From contig CAMJTZ010000066.1 in assembly GCA_946408865.1 (NCBI GenBank), positions 1-9,484 of the forward strand: a stretch of 9,484 bases of DNA. Direction: 5' to 3'. Under the pieces are notes generated by a model. That model was not told where the DNA came from. It searched no databases and was given only the letters and a program-made list of their open reading frames with translations. Both the position numbers and the translations under genes were made by a program. Shown here piece by piece: positions 1-6,403 of this stretch. Source of the stretch: an uncultured Clostridia bacterium. GTDB taxonomy: Bacteria; Bacillota_A; Clostridia; Christensenellales; Aristaeellaceae. Numbering within the stretch: position 1 is the first letter of the stretch; the number at the start of each line of letters is the position of its first letter.

Positions 1-268
1 TAACATAGTCAGCGTGGCCGGGGCAGTCCACGTGAGCGTAGTGACGCTTCGCGGTTTCATACTCGACGTGCGCGGTGTTGATGGTGATTCCGCGGGCTTT
101 CTCTTCGGGAGCCTTGTCGATTTCGTCGTAACGCATGGCCTGCGCTTCGCCCTTCAGAGCCAGGGTCATGGTGATGGCCGCGGTCAGGGTGGTCTTGCCA
201 TGGTCAACGTGGCCGATGGTGCCGATGTTTACATGGGGTTTAGTCCGCTCGTAATGTCCTTTTGCCAT
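1..268 (-). CDS. tuf: Elongation factor Tu, N-terminal part (cut by window edge)
   Basis: EF-Tu is the cytoplasmic GTPase that carries aminoacyl-tRNA to the ribosomal A site. The 89 complete codons visible begin [20 protein letters not shown] and match the conserved N-terminus of bacterial EF-Tu. The P-loop GHVDHGKT is at residues 19-26, the switch I segment [14 protein letters not shown] at about 59-72, and the G3 motif DCPGH at 81-85. The ATG at 266-268 is supported by an AGGAGG ribosome binding site at 277-282, 8 nt upstream. The rest of the gene lies left of the window. It follows tRNA-Gly by about 74 nt with no convincing promoter between them, so a shared tRNA-tuf transcript is likely (inference). 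The identification is essentially certain. Confidence 0.98.
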   Translation of the reverse strand, partial: MAKGHYERTKPHVNIGTIGHVDHGKTTLTAAITMTLALKGEAQAMRYDEIDKAPEEKARGITINTAHVEYETAKRHYAHVDCPGHADYV

Positions 269-276
269 TGGGGTTT

Positions 277-282
277 CCTCCT
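277..282 (-). promoter_or_regulatory. Ribosome binding site of tuf
   Basis: A perfect AGGAGG on the minus strand lies 8 nt before the tuf ATG. This fits the very high expression expected of EF-Tu and fixes its start. Confidence 0.9.
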
Positions 283-342
283 CTTGTTATCCTCGCTCAA
301 AAGCGAATGCATATTATTTGCTTCCGAGTCATTGATGCGGGT

Positions 343-416
343 TGGAGCAGGTGATGGGAATCGAACCCACGTGACCAGCTTGGGAAGCTGGAGCTCTGCC
401 ATTGAGCTACACCTGC
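343..416 (-). tRNA. tRNA-Gly (anticodon CCC)
   Basis: Read on the minus strand this is a complete 74-nt cloverleaf. The acceptor stem is GCAGGTG with CACCTGC, the anticodon stem is CCAGC with GCTGG around the loop TTCCCAA, and the T arm contains GGTTCGATTCC. The discriminator is U and the CCA end is encoded. Loop positions 34-36 are CCC, which reads the glycine codon GGG. It lies about 34 nt downstream of the predicted start site of a near-consensus promoter and 74 nt upstream of tuf, so it is probably cut out of a tRNA-tuf precursor. Confidence 0.97.
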
Positions 417-456
417 ATGTTCCGCATCAAGCCTTGAAGACTCGCGAACAAAATTC

Positions 457-485
457 ATTTTATCCGTTTTCCTTTTGTATGTCAA
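457..485 (-). promoter_or_regulatory. Strong SigA-type promoter for tRNA-Gly and tuf
   Basis: On the minus strand TTGACA (480-485) is followed by exactly 17 nt and TAAAAT (457-462), giving 6/6 and 5/6 matches to the consensus. The expected start site is near 449-451, leaving a leader of about 34 nt before tRNA-Gly. The promoter lies wholly within the last codons and stop codon of araC. That stop, TAA at 460-462, is part of the -10 box. Confidence 0.88.
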
Positions 486-1380
486 TAGTTTTGGGGAAAC
501 TGGCCTGCCTCTGAAGCTTTGACCGGCAAGCCTGGCGGAACTGTCCGGGAGTGGTGTTCCGGAGCTTACGGAAATCACGGACAAGGTGGCTGCAGTCGGA
601 ATATCCGGTGTGTTGACTGATGTAGTTCAGATCACAGTCCGTGAACCGAAGATAGTGTTCCACACGATTAAGGCGGACTTTCTCGATATACTCCTTGCAG
701 CTGATGCCGTAGATCTGGTGGAATTTGCGGGCAAACCAGGGATAGCTCAGGCCGCAGTATTCGGCCAGATCCTCGACTTTCAGAGGCTCCTGAATATGCC
801 TGGCGATATGGGCCGGAAGAGTGTAGATCTCCGTGGTCGCCGTATCATTAAAAAAGGGAACGAAACCGGCGTCGATCCACCGGCGGATTACGCTGGTGAA
901 AACCAGATAAAGCAGGGCCCGGATCCGCAGATCGTAGCCATAGTTACGGTTGCGGTATTCCTGGACACACATGTCGATCATGTTGTCCACATGTATTTCA
1001 TGAAGCTCTCTGGCGGTGAAATGCATCGGCATGCCGCTGCGTTCCGCCTCCAGAAGCATTCCCCGCAAGTCCGGCGAATAGGAGGGAAGATCCCCGAACT
1101 GTTCCATATCCAGACGGATGACCTCATAGGATGCAGATTCGCCGGGCTGGCTGTAATCCAGGGAATGGGAAGTCAGCGGATTGAAAAAGATCGCGTCCCC
1201 TGGGGAAAGAATATGGACAGCGCTTCCGCGATGCACTTTCAGGGATCCCTTGTGAACGCGGACGATCTCGCCGTAATAATGCCAGTGCGGGGCGATCGGG
1301 AAGAGGGGATGCTCTGTTGTATACAGGGTGCATTCCACAGACGCGTAAAGCAGGGCATTCTGGAAGCCGTTGTTTTCCAT
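460..1380 (-). CDS. AraC-family transcriptional regulator (internal adapter-like segment)
   Basis: A 306-residue protein with the AraC-family layout. An N-terminal cupin-like sensor covers about residues 25-90, with HWHYYGE at 32-38 and LSPGDAIFFNP at 59-68. A C-terminal double helix-turn-helix domain covers about 190-285; the first recognition region includes LSYPWFARKF (211-220) and the second includes GYSDCSHLVRDF followed by TPGQF. Such proteins bind DNA and usually respond to a sugar or other small ligand; the ligand is unknown here. The ATG at 1378-1380 has AGGAGG at 1387-1392, 6 nt upstream, and lies 13 nt after queA, so it probably shares the ruv-queA transcript. Residues 176-188 (FFNDTATTEIYTL) are encoded by an Illumina P5-like sequence, so the true linker is uncertain. 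The family call is firm, but the integrity of the sequence is not. Confidence 0.9.
   Translation of the reverse strand: MENNGFQNALLYASVECTLYTTEHPLFPIAPHWHYYGEIVRVHKGSLKVHRGSAVHILSPGDAIFFNPLTSHSLDYSQPGESASYEVIRLDMEQFGDLPSYSPDLRGMLLEAERSGMPMHFTARELHEIHVDNMIDMCVQEYRNRNYGYDLRIRALLYLVFTSVIRRWIDAGFVPFFNDTATTEIYTLPAHIARHIQEPLKVEDLAEYCGLSYPWFARKFHQIYGISCKEYIEKVRLNRVEHYLRFTDCDLNYISQHTGYSDCSHLVRDFRKLRNTTPGQFRQACRSKLQRQASFPKTIDIQKENG
817..855 (-). other. Illumina P5 adapter-like insertion inside araC (probable assembly artefact)
   Basis: On the minus strand positions 849 down to 821 match the 29-nt Illumina P5 oligo with a single mismatch at 832. The match runs on through 817 into the read-1 primer part, so 32 of 33 bases agree. 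It is preceded on the coding strand by six T (850-855), as seen when reads run off an adapter end. Its translation, NDTATTEIYTL, is the recurrent adapter-derived peptide seen in contaminated assemblies. The adapter sequence is recalled from memory, not looked up. The araC frame stays open through it, and the one mismatch is synonymous (Thr). Confidence 0.85.
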
Positions 1381-1393
1381 AAAGCGCCTCCTG

Positions 1394-2422
1394 TCAGTCG
1401 ATCAGCATGGCGTCGCCGAAGGAGAAGAAACGGTATCGTTCCTCCACGGCGATTCCGTATACACGCAGCGCCTCCTCCCGTCCGGTCAGTGCGCTGACCA
1501 GCATCAGGAGCGTGCTCTGGGGCAGGTGGAAATTGGTAATCAGGGCGTCCACCGCCTTGATTTTAACGCCGGGATAGATAAAGATGGCGGTATCTCCGGC
1601 GCCGGATTGAACCGTCCCGTCCGGGGAGGAGAATGTTTCCAGTGTGCGGACGGATGTGGTTCCGACGCAGACGATGCGGCCGCCGGCAGCCCGGATTCCG
1701 TTCAGGGTCCGGGCTGCTTCCTCCGTAATCTGGCAGAATTCACTGTGCATCACGTGCTTTTCTGCGTCCTCGACTTTTACGGGGCGGAAGGTGCCGAGCC
1801 CCACATGCAGCAGCACCGGAACAACGGTGATTCCCTTCCGACGGATACGGTCAAGCAGTTCCGGAGTGAAGTGAAGTCCGGCGGTCGGCGCGGCGGCAGA
1901 CCCGTCCTGCTTCGCGTAAACCGTCTGATAGCGGGTGCGGTCCTGCAGCTTTTCATGAATATAGGGCGGAAGGGGCATTTCACCCAGCCGGTCCAGGATC
2001 TCCTCAAAGACGCCGTCGTAGATGAAGCGGACCGTACGTCCGCCGGTCTCCTCGACGTTGCCGAGAATTTCGCAGGTCAGGAGTCCTTCCCCGAAGGAAC
2101 AGCGGGTGCCCGGTTTCAGCCGACGGCCGGGGCGGACCAGCGCTTCCCAGTCCGTCGCGTTTTCCCGGCGGAGGAGGAGCACTTCGACCGGAACGCCGGT
2201 ATCCTCCTTGACGCCGAGCAGGCGAGCGGGGATGACCCGGGTTTCGTTGATAACCAGCGCGTCTCCGGGGTTCAGATAATCAATGATGTCGTAGAAATGC
2301 CTGTGTTCAATGGAATGATCCTTCCGGTGATAAACGAGCAGACGGCTGTGATCCCGGGGCTCCACGGGCGTCTGCGCGATCAGTTCTTCCGGCAGGTTAT
2401 AGTCAAAATCAGCAGTTTTCAT
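1394..2422 (-). CDS. queA: S-adenosylmethionine:tRNA ribosyltransferase-isomerase
   Basis: QueA transfers and isomerises the ribosyl group of S-adenosylmethionine onto preQ1 at the wobble position of tRNAs with GUN anticodons, forming epoxyqueuosine late in queuosine synthesis. The 342 residues are full length for the family. Conserved blocks seen are [10 protein letters not shown] (59-68), MPLPPYI (149-155), YQTVYA (165-170), [11 protein letters not shown] (176-186), [10 protein letters not shown] (206-215), [16 protein letters not shown] (296-311) and the C-terminal [11 protein letters not shown]. The ATG at 2420-2422 is 6 nt after the ruvB stop. Its best Shine-Dalgarno match, GGAG at 2435-2438, lies inside ruvB at a long 12-nt spacing, so translation may depend on coupling to ruvB (inference). 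queA beside ruvAB is a common arrangement in bacteria. No tgt follows here; araC comes next. Confidence 0.97.
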   Translation of the reverse strand: MKTADFDYNLPEELIAQTPVEPRDHSRLLVYHRKDHSIEHRHFYDIIDYLNPGDALVINETRVIPARLLGVKEDTGVPVEVLLLRRENATDWEALVRPGRRLKPGTRCSFGEGLLTCEILGNVEETGGRTVRFIYDGVFEEILDRLGEMPLPPYIHEKLQDRTRYQTVYAKQDGSAAAPTAGLHFTPELLDRIRRKGITVVPVLLHVGLGTFRPVKVEDAEKHVMHSEFCQITEEAARTLNGIRAAGGRIVCVGTTSVRTLETFSSPDGTVQSGAGDTAIFIYPGVKIKAVDALITNFHLPQSTLLMLVSALTGREEALRVYGIAVEERYRFFSFGDAMLID

Positions 2423-2428
2423 GCGGTG

Positions 2429-3457
2429 TCAGATCTCCATCCTGATTTGCGCTTCAGCGGCAGCAGGCATGCTCTTTTTCATATGGGCCCAGGCGGCGGG
2501 AGTGCAGATCCGGCCGCGCGGCGTCCGCATCAGGAAGCCCAGCTGCATCAGATACGGCTCATATACATCTTCAATGGTGACAGCATCCTCCCCGGTGGTG
2601 GCGGCCAGGGTATCCAGACCGACGGGACCGCCGCTGAATTTATCCATCATGCAGCCGAGCACATTCCGGTCCACCTTGTCCAGGCCCAGCTCATCCACAT
2701 CCAGCATGTTCAGCGCTTCGCGCGCGACGTCGCGGCTGATGTGGCCGCCGGCACGCACTTCCGCATAGTCGCGGACGCGTTTGAGCATGCGGTTGGCGAT
2801 CCGGGGCGTTCCCCGGCTGCGGCGCGCAATCTCCAGCAGGCCGTCCTCATCCGCGTCCACATTCAGGATGCCGGCGCTGCGGCGAACGATCTGCGCCAGT
2901 TCCTCCGGCGTATACATCTCCAGCCGGAAAAGCATGCCGAATCGGTCCCGCAGGGGAGCGGAGAGCTGGCCGGCACGGGTGGTCGCGCCGACGAGAGTGA
3001 ATTTCGGCAGATCGACTCGGATGCTCCGGGCGGTCGGTCCTTTGCCGATCATAATATCGATGGCATAATCCTCCATGGCGGGATACAGCACTTCCTCCAC
3101 CTGGCGGGAGAGACGGTGAATTTCGTCTATAAAAAGCACATCTCCGGCATTCAGGTTGCTCAGGATGGAGGCCAGGTCCCCGGGCCGCTCGATGGCCGGG
3201 CCGCTGGTGACGCGGATATTCTGCCCCATTTCGGCGGCAACGATGCAGGCGAGGGTGGTCTTGCCGAGGCCGGGAGGACCGTACAGCAGCATATGGTCCA
3301 GCGCGTCGTGGCGGGAGAGCGCCGCTTCGATATAGATTCCGAGACTGTCTTTCACGGCTTTTTGCCCGACATAATCCCGCAGGCTGCGGGGACGGAGCGT
3401 CTGCTCCACAGCACTGTCTTCCGCCAGGAAGGAACTGTTCATCAATCTGTCATCCAT
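2429..3457 (-). CDS. ruvB: Holliday junction branch migration ATPase RuvB
   Basis: RuvB is the hexameric AAA+ motor that pumps DNA through the RuvA-bound Holliday junction during recombination repair. The 342 residues are of normal length. The N-terminal [12 protein letters not shown] (21-32) is typical. Walker A GPPGLGKT is at 60-67, Walker B LFIDEIH at 108-114, and the conserved [18 protein letters not shown] at 157-174 includes sensor and arginine-finger residues. The C-terminal winged-helix region contains [10 protein letters not shown] and ends with RTPRGR. The ATG at 3455-3457 has AAGGAG at 3464-3469, 6 nt upstream, which overlaps the last base of the ruvA coding region. The gene is 12 nt after ruvA and 6 nt before queA. 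Nothing in it looks damaged. Confidence 0.98.
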   Translation of the reverse strand: MDDRLMNSSFLAEDSAVEQTLRPRSLRDYVGQKAVKDSLGIYIEAALSRHDALDHMLLYGPPGLGKTTLACIVAAEMGQNIRVTSGPAIERPGDLASILSNLNAGDVLFIDEIHRLSRQVEEVLYPAMEDYAIDIMIGKGPTARSIRVDLPKFTLVGATTRAGQLSAPLRDRFGMLFRLEMYTPEELAQIVRRSAGILNVDADEDGLLEIARRSRGTPRIANRMLKRVRDYAEVRAGGHISRDVAREALNMLDVDELGLDKVDRNVLGCMMDKFSGGPVGLDTLAATTGEDAVTIEDVYEPYLMQLGFLMRTPRGRICTPAAWAHMKKSMPAAAEAQIRMEI

Positions 3458-3469
3458 TGTCTGCTCCTT

Positions 3470-4081
3470 TTACATTCCCGCCATGGCGCGCAGGGCGAGG
3501 CGGATCAGATCCTCCGGCGTGTCCGCCTGGTCGCGGATCTGGCTGATTGCGTTGCGGGCTTCCGTAGAGGAATAACCCAGGGCAATGAGCGCCTCCACAG
3601 CTTCGGAAGCGGAATCGCTGTTTGTGAATACTTCGGAAGCGGATGCCGGCACACTGCCGCCGGAGGCGGAGACGTCGGCCTGCGAAATCTTGTCCTTCAG
3701 CTCGAGAGCGATGCGCTGCGCCGTCTTCTTCCCGATGCCGGGAGCGCGGGAAAGGGCGTTGACATCTCCGAGGAGGATGGCAAGGTTCAGGTCCCGCAGG
3801 GGCATGGAACCGAGGAGGCCGAGCGCGGTTTTCGGGCCGATGCCGCTCACGGAGGTCAGCTGCAGGAAGAGCTCCTTTTCCTCCCGCGTGGCGAAGCCGA
3901 AGAGTTCCATCGCATCCTCCCGCACGGAAAGGAAAGTATGGCACCGCATCTTTTCACCCAGGGCGGGCGCGGCCTGCAGCGTGTTGTTGGAACAGTTGAG
4001 CAGGTAGCCGACGCCGCCGGCCAGGAGGGTGAGCGATCCGTTCAGTTTTTCGCAGACTTCGCCTTCAATAAATGCATACAT
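3470..4081 (-). CDS. ruvA: Holliday junction DNA-binding protein RuvA
   Basis: RuvA tetramers bind the four-way junction and load RuvB. The 203 residues match the three-domain plan. An OB-fold covers about 1-63 (start MYAFIEGEV). A domain with two helix-hairpin-helix motifs follows, SVSGIGPKTAL at about 77-87 and APGIGKKTAQRIALELK at 113-129. An acidic and serine-rich flexible linker covers about 131-158. The C-terminal RuvB-contacting domain (about 159-203) contains EAVEALIALGYSSTEA. The ATG at 4079-4081 has GAGGAG at 4089-4094, 7 nt upstream. The gene sits 13 nt after ruvC and 12 nt before ruvB, consistent with one operon. Confidence 0.97.
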   Translation of the reverse strand: MYAFIEGEVCEKLNGSLTLLAGGVGYLLNCSNNTLQAAPALGEKMRCHTFLSVREDAMELFGFATREEKELFLQLTSVSGIGPKTALGLLGSMPLRDLNLAILLGDVNALSRAPGIGKKTAQRIALELKDKISQADVSASGGSVPASASEVFTNSDSASEAVEALIALGYSSTEARNAISQIRDQADTPEDLIRLALRAMAGM

Positions 4082-4094
4082 GCGGATTCTCCTC

Positions 4095-4589
4095 TTATTT
4101 CATCAGGAACTGGTGCTTCGCCACGCCGGCCTGGCAGTGCGTGATCGCGCAGGCGATGGCGTCCGCCGCGTCGTCCGGGCGGGGAATCTCATCGAGCTTC
4201 AGCAGAAGCTTGACCATCTGCTGAATCTGTTTCTTGTCGGCTTTGCCGTAGCCCGTAATGGCCTGTTTAATCTGCATAGGGGTATATTCGTAAAGATTTT
4301 CGGTATATTCTGCGGCGGCGATGATCGCAGCGCCGCGGGCGGCGCCGACCATCAGCGCGGTTGTCACATTCCGGGCGAAAAAGAGTTCCTCAAACGCCAC
4401 GTCATCCGGCTTGTAAATGGAAAGCAGGTCGCGTACGCCGAGCTGCAGGGTCCGCAGCCGGTTCTGCATCGGGACGCCGGCCTTGGTTTCGATACAGCCA
4501 TAGGCGACCAGCTGCATCCGGCTGCCCTCTGACTTGACGACCCCCCAGCCCATCAGAGCGTATCCCGGGTCGATCCCCAGAACGATCAA
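4095..4589 (-). CDS. ruvC: Crossover junction endodeoxyribonuclease RuvC (TTG start)
   Basis: RuvC cuts Holliday junctions symmetrically as a dimer with a two-metal RNase H-like fold. The 164 residues are normal length. The four acidic catalytic positions are present: D7 in GIDPG, E67 in AFEELFF, and D140 and D143 in RPDDAADA. ITHCQ follows near the C-terminus. The start is TTG at 4587-4589. It directly precedes the conserved IVLGIDPG and has GAGG at 4597-4600, 7 nt upstream; no better ATG is seen. It is the first gene of the ruvC-ruvA-ruvB-queA-araC run, with a promoter about 33 nt upstream. The commonly linked yebC is not next to it; instead a divergent metabolic gene follows. Confidence 0.97.
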   Translation of the reverse strand: MIVLGIDPGYALMGWGVVKSEGSRMQLVAYGCIETKAGVPMQNRLRTLQLGVRDLLSIYKPDDVAFEELFFARNVTTALMVGAARGAAIIAAAEYTENLYEYTPMQIKQAITGYGKADKKQIQQMVKLLLKLDEIPRPDDAADAIACAITHCQAGVAKHQFLMK

Positions 4590-4621
4590 AAAACCGCCTC
4601 TTTTCCGTCTCCGTTACGGTT

Positions 4622-4650
4622 ATGGTAAACGTTCAAATAAAGAATGTCAA
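4622..4650 (-). promoter_or_regulatory. Promoter of the ruvC-ruvA-ruvB-queA-araC operon
   Basis: On the minus strand TTGACA (4645-4650) is followed by 17 nt and TACCAT (4622-4627), giving 6/6 and 4/6 consensus matches. The expected start site near 4615 gives a leader of about 25 nt before the TTG start of ruvC. I looked for a Gram-positive LexA/DinR box of the type CGAAC-N4-GTTCG and found none overlapping it. Confidence 0.75.
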
Positions 4651-4706
4651 GGCGAACAAAAGCCGAAAAAAGCAGGATTCCGGGGGTTCGGGGGCCCGGC
4701 TACCAC

Positions 4707-4741
4707 TTGCGAAAACGGGGGTTTCGTGTACAATGTACAAT
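4707..4741 (+). promoter_or_regulatory. Probable promoter of the mannitol dehydrogenase-family operon, with tandem TGTACAA repeat
   Basis: TTGCGA (4707-4712) is followed by 16 nt and TACAAT (4729-4734), giving 4/6 and 5/6 matches. The -10 lies in a tandem 7-bp repeat, TGTACAA twice (4727-4740), so a second TACAAT occurs at 4736-4741. Each repeat unit contains the palindrome TGTACA. A start near 4741 gives a leader of about 58 nt before the gene at 4799. Confidence 0.6.
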
Positions 4742-4747
4742 AAGGAA

Positions 4748-4770
4748 GTATGGGATCTGATCACCCATAC
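4748..4770 (+). promoter_or_regulatory. Inverted repeat in the leader (operator or RNA hairpin)
   Basis: GTATGGG (4748-4754) and CCCATAC (4764-4770) form a perfect 7-bp inverted repeat around 9 nt. The spacer contains the small palindrome TGATCA (4758-4763). It lies just after the predicted transcription start and 28 nt before the start codon. It could be a repressor operator or a 5'-leader hairpin; the sequence alone does not decide. Confidence 0.5.
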
Positions 4771-4798
4771 GCGACAGAGCGGAAAGGAAGCAGAAAAC

Positions 4799-6397
4799 AT
4801 GAAGCTGACAAACGCGGGACTGCAGCAGGCAAAGGCATGGGAGGAGCACGGCGTACGGCTGCCTTCATACGACCGGGAGGCCATGATCCGTGCGACGGCA
4901 GACGCGCCAATATGGGTGCACTTCGGCGCGGGGAACATCTTCCGCGGGTTTATCGCGGGACTGCAGCAGCGCCTGCTGAACGCCGGGCTTGCAGATCGCG
5001 GCATCCTGGCGGCGGAAACCTTTGATTACGAGATTATCGATCGGATCTACAAGCCTTATGATTCCCTGACGCTGATGGTATCCCTGAAACCGGACGGCGG
5101 TACGGAGCGGGAAGTTATCGCTTCTCTGGCCGGGGGACTGAAGGCTTCTTCCGCGGAGGAGGAAGACTGGGGCGAACTGAAACGGTTTTTTGAGGCCCCT
5201 TCCCTCCAGATGGTTTCCTTCACCATCACCGAAAAGGGATATGCCCTGCGGGACCTGAAGGGTGCATATTTCCCGGTGGTCCGCGCAGATATCGCGGACG
5301 GACCGGAAAAAGCGCGTCACGCCATGTCCATCGTAACCGCCCTGATGCGGCACCGCTTTGCGGCCGGAGCCGCCCCGATTGCCCTGGTCAGTATGGACAA
5401 CTGCAGCCACAACGGTGAAAAGCTGCGCAGCTCCGTTCTGGAAATTGCCGGGGAATGGGTGAAAGCCGGATACGCGGACAAAGCGTTCGCGGACTGGCTT
5501 GCGGATGAAAGCAAAGTTTCCTTCCCCTGGTCCATGATTGACAAGATCACGCCCCGTCCGGCTCCGTCCATTACCCGGATGCTGACGGACGAGGGATTTG
5601 AAGATATGGCGCCGGTGGAGACGTCGAAGCATACGTTTATCGCGCCGTTTGTCAATGCTGAAATCCCTCAGTACCTGGTGGTGGAGGACCGGTTCCCCAA
5701 CGGGCGTCCTGCGCTGGAAAAGGCGGGCGTCTACATGACCGACCGGGATACCGTGAACAAAACGGAACGCATGAAGGTGACCACCTGTCTGAATCCGCTG
5801 CATACCGCGCTGGCGGTTTACGGATGCCTGCTGGGTTATACGCTGATCGCCGACGAGATGAAGGACGCAGATCTGAAACGGCTCGTGGAGCGGATCGGCT
5901 ATACGGAAGGACTGCCGGTCGTGACGGATCCGGGAATCCTGAGCCCGGAAGCCTTCCTGAAGGAAGTGCTCGAGAAGCGTCTGCCGAATCCTTTTATGCC
6001 GGACACACCGCAGCGGATCGCCTGCGACACGAGCCAGAAGGTACCGATCCGCTTCGGCGAGACCATCAAAAGCCGGATGAAGAACGGCACCGCGGATCAG
6101 CTGGAAGGCATTCCGCTGGCCATCGCCGCATGGCTGCGCTATCTACTGGCGGTGGACGACGAGGGAAAGCCGATGGATGTTTCCCCGGATCCCATGAAGG
6201 AAAGCCTGCAGGAAGCGCTCGCCGCTGTCCGTTTCGGTGAACCGGAGACCGCGGAAGGCGCACTGAAGCCTGTCCTGTCCAATCCTGTGATTTTCGCGGC
6301 GGATCTGTACGGGACGCCGCTGGCAGCGAAGATCGAAGCGGCCTTCAAGGGCATGCTGGTTCCCGGAGGCGTCCGGAAATCCTTACAGAAGGTGTGA
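4799..6397 (+). CDS. Mannitol dehydrogenase-family protein, probable fructuronate reductase (D-mannonate oxidoreductase)
   Basis: The 532-residue protein belongs to the long-chain polyol dehydrogenase family that includes mannitol dehydrogenase and UxuB, which interconvert keto-sugars and sugar alcohols or acids with NAD(H). The N-terminal nucleotide-binding segment HFGAGNIFRG is at 41-50. Further family blocks are SMDNCSHNG (198-206), SFPWSMIDKITPRP (241-254) and MKVTTCLNPLHTALA (325-339), which holds the likely catalytic Lys326, Asn332 and His335. The Lys-Asn spacing is one residue longer than I remember for Pseudomonas mannitol dehydrogenase. The ATG at 4799-4801 was chosen because AAAGGAAG precedes it and the family fold starts here. 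The 59 extra in-frame codons upstream cross the promoter and look non-coding. Substrate is unproven: fructuronate, tagaturonate, mannitol or another polyol are possible. argH follows after 6 nt. Confidence 0.85.
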   Translation: MKLTNAGLQQAKAWEEHGVRLPSYDREAMIRATADAPIWVHFGAGNIFRGFIAGLQQRLLNAGLADRGILAAETFDYEIIDRIYKPYDSLTLMVSLKPDGGTEREVIASLAGGLKASSAEEEDWGELKRFFEAPSLQMVSFTITEKGYALRDLKGAYFPVVRADIADGPEKARHAMSIVTALMRHRFAAGAAPIALVSMDNCSHNGEKLRSSVLEIAGEWVKAGYADKAFADWLADESKVSFPWSMIDKITPRPAPSITRMLTDEGFEDMAPVETSKHTFIAPFVNAEIPQYLVVEDRFPNGRPALEKAGVYMTDRDTVNKTERMKVTTCLNPLHTALAVYGCLLGYTLIADEMKDADLKRLVERIGYTEGLPVVTDPGILSPEAFLKEVLEKRLPNPFMPDTPQRIACDTSQKVPIRFGETIKSRMKNGTADQLEGIPLAIAAWLRYLLAVDDEGKPMDVSPDPMKESLQEALAAVRFGEPETAEGALKPVLSNPVIFAADLYGTPLAAKIEAAFKGMLVPGGVRKSLQKV

Positions 6398-6403
6398 TTG
6401 AAG

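Noticed and set aside
297..584. A minus-strand open frame containing GVAQWQSSSFPSWSRGFDSH, and a plus-strand frame over the same tRNA
   Set aside because: These are translations of tRNA-Gly and its flanks, not genes.
586..1497. A 303-codon plus-strand open frame
   Set aside because: It is antisense to araC and the end of queA and has no ribosome binding site or family resemblance.
1370..4144. A 924-codon open frame on the plus strand
   Set aside because: It lies antisense to queA, ruvB and ruvA, which are full-length recognised genes. Its translation is low-complexity and matches no family; a long antisense frame is expected in GC-rich codon use.
4622..4798. A 59-codon N-terminal extension of the dehydrogenase gene
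   Set aside because: It crosses both divergent promoters and the inverted repeat. The translated extension does not resemble the family, and the ATG at 4799 has a good ribosome binding site.
4865..5803. A 312-codon minus-strand frame inside the dehydrogenase gene
   Set aside because: It is antisense to a recognised conserved gene and its composition is typical of a shadow frame.
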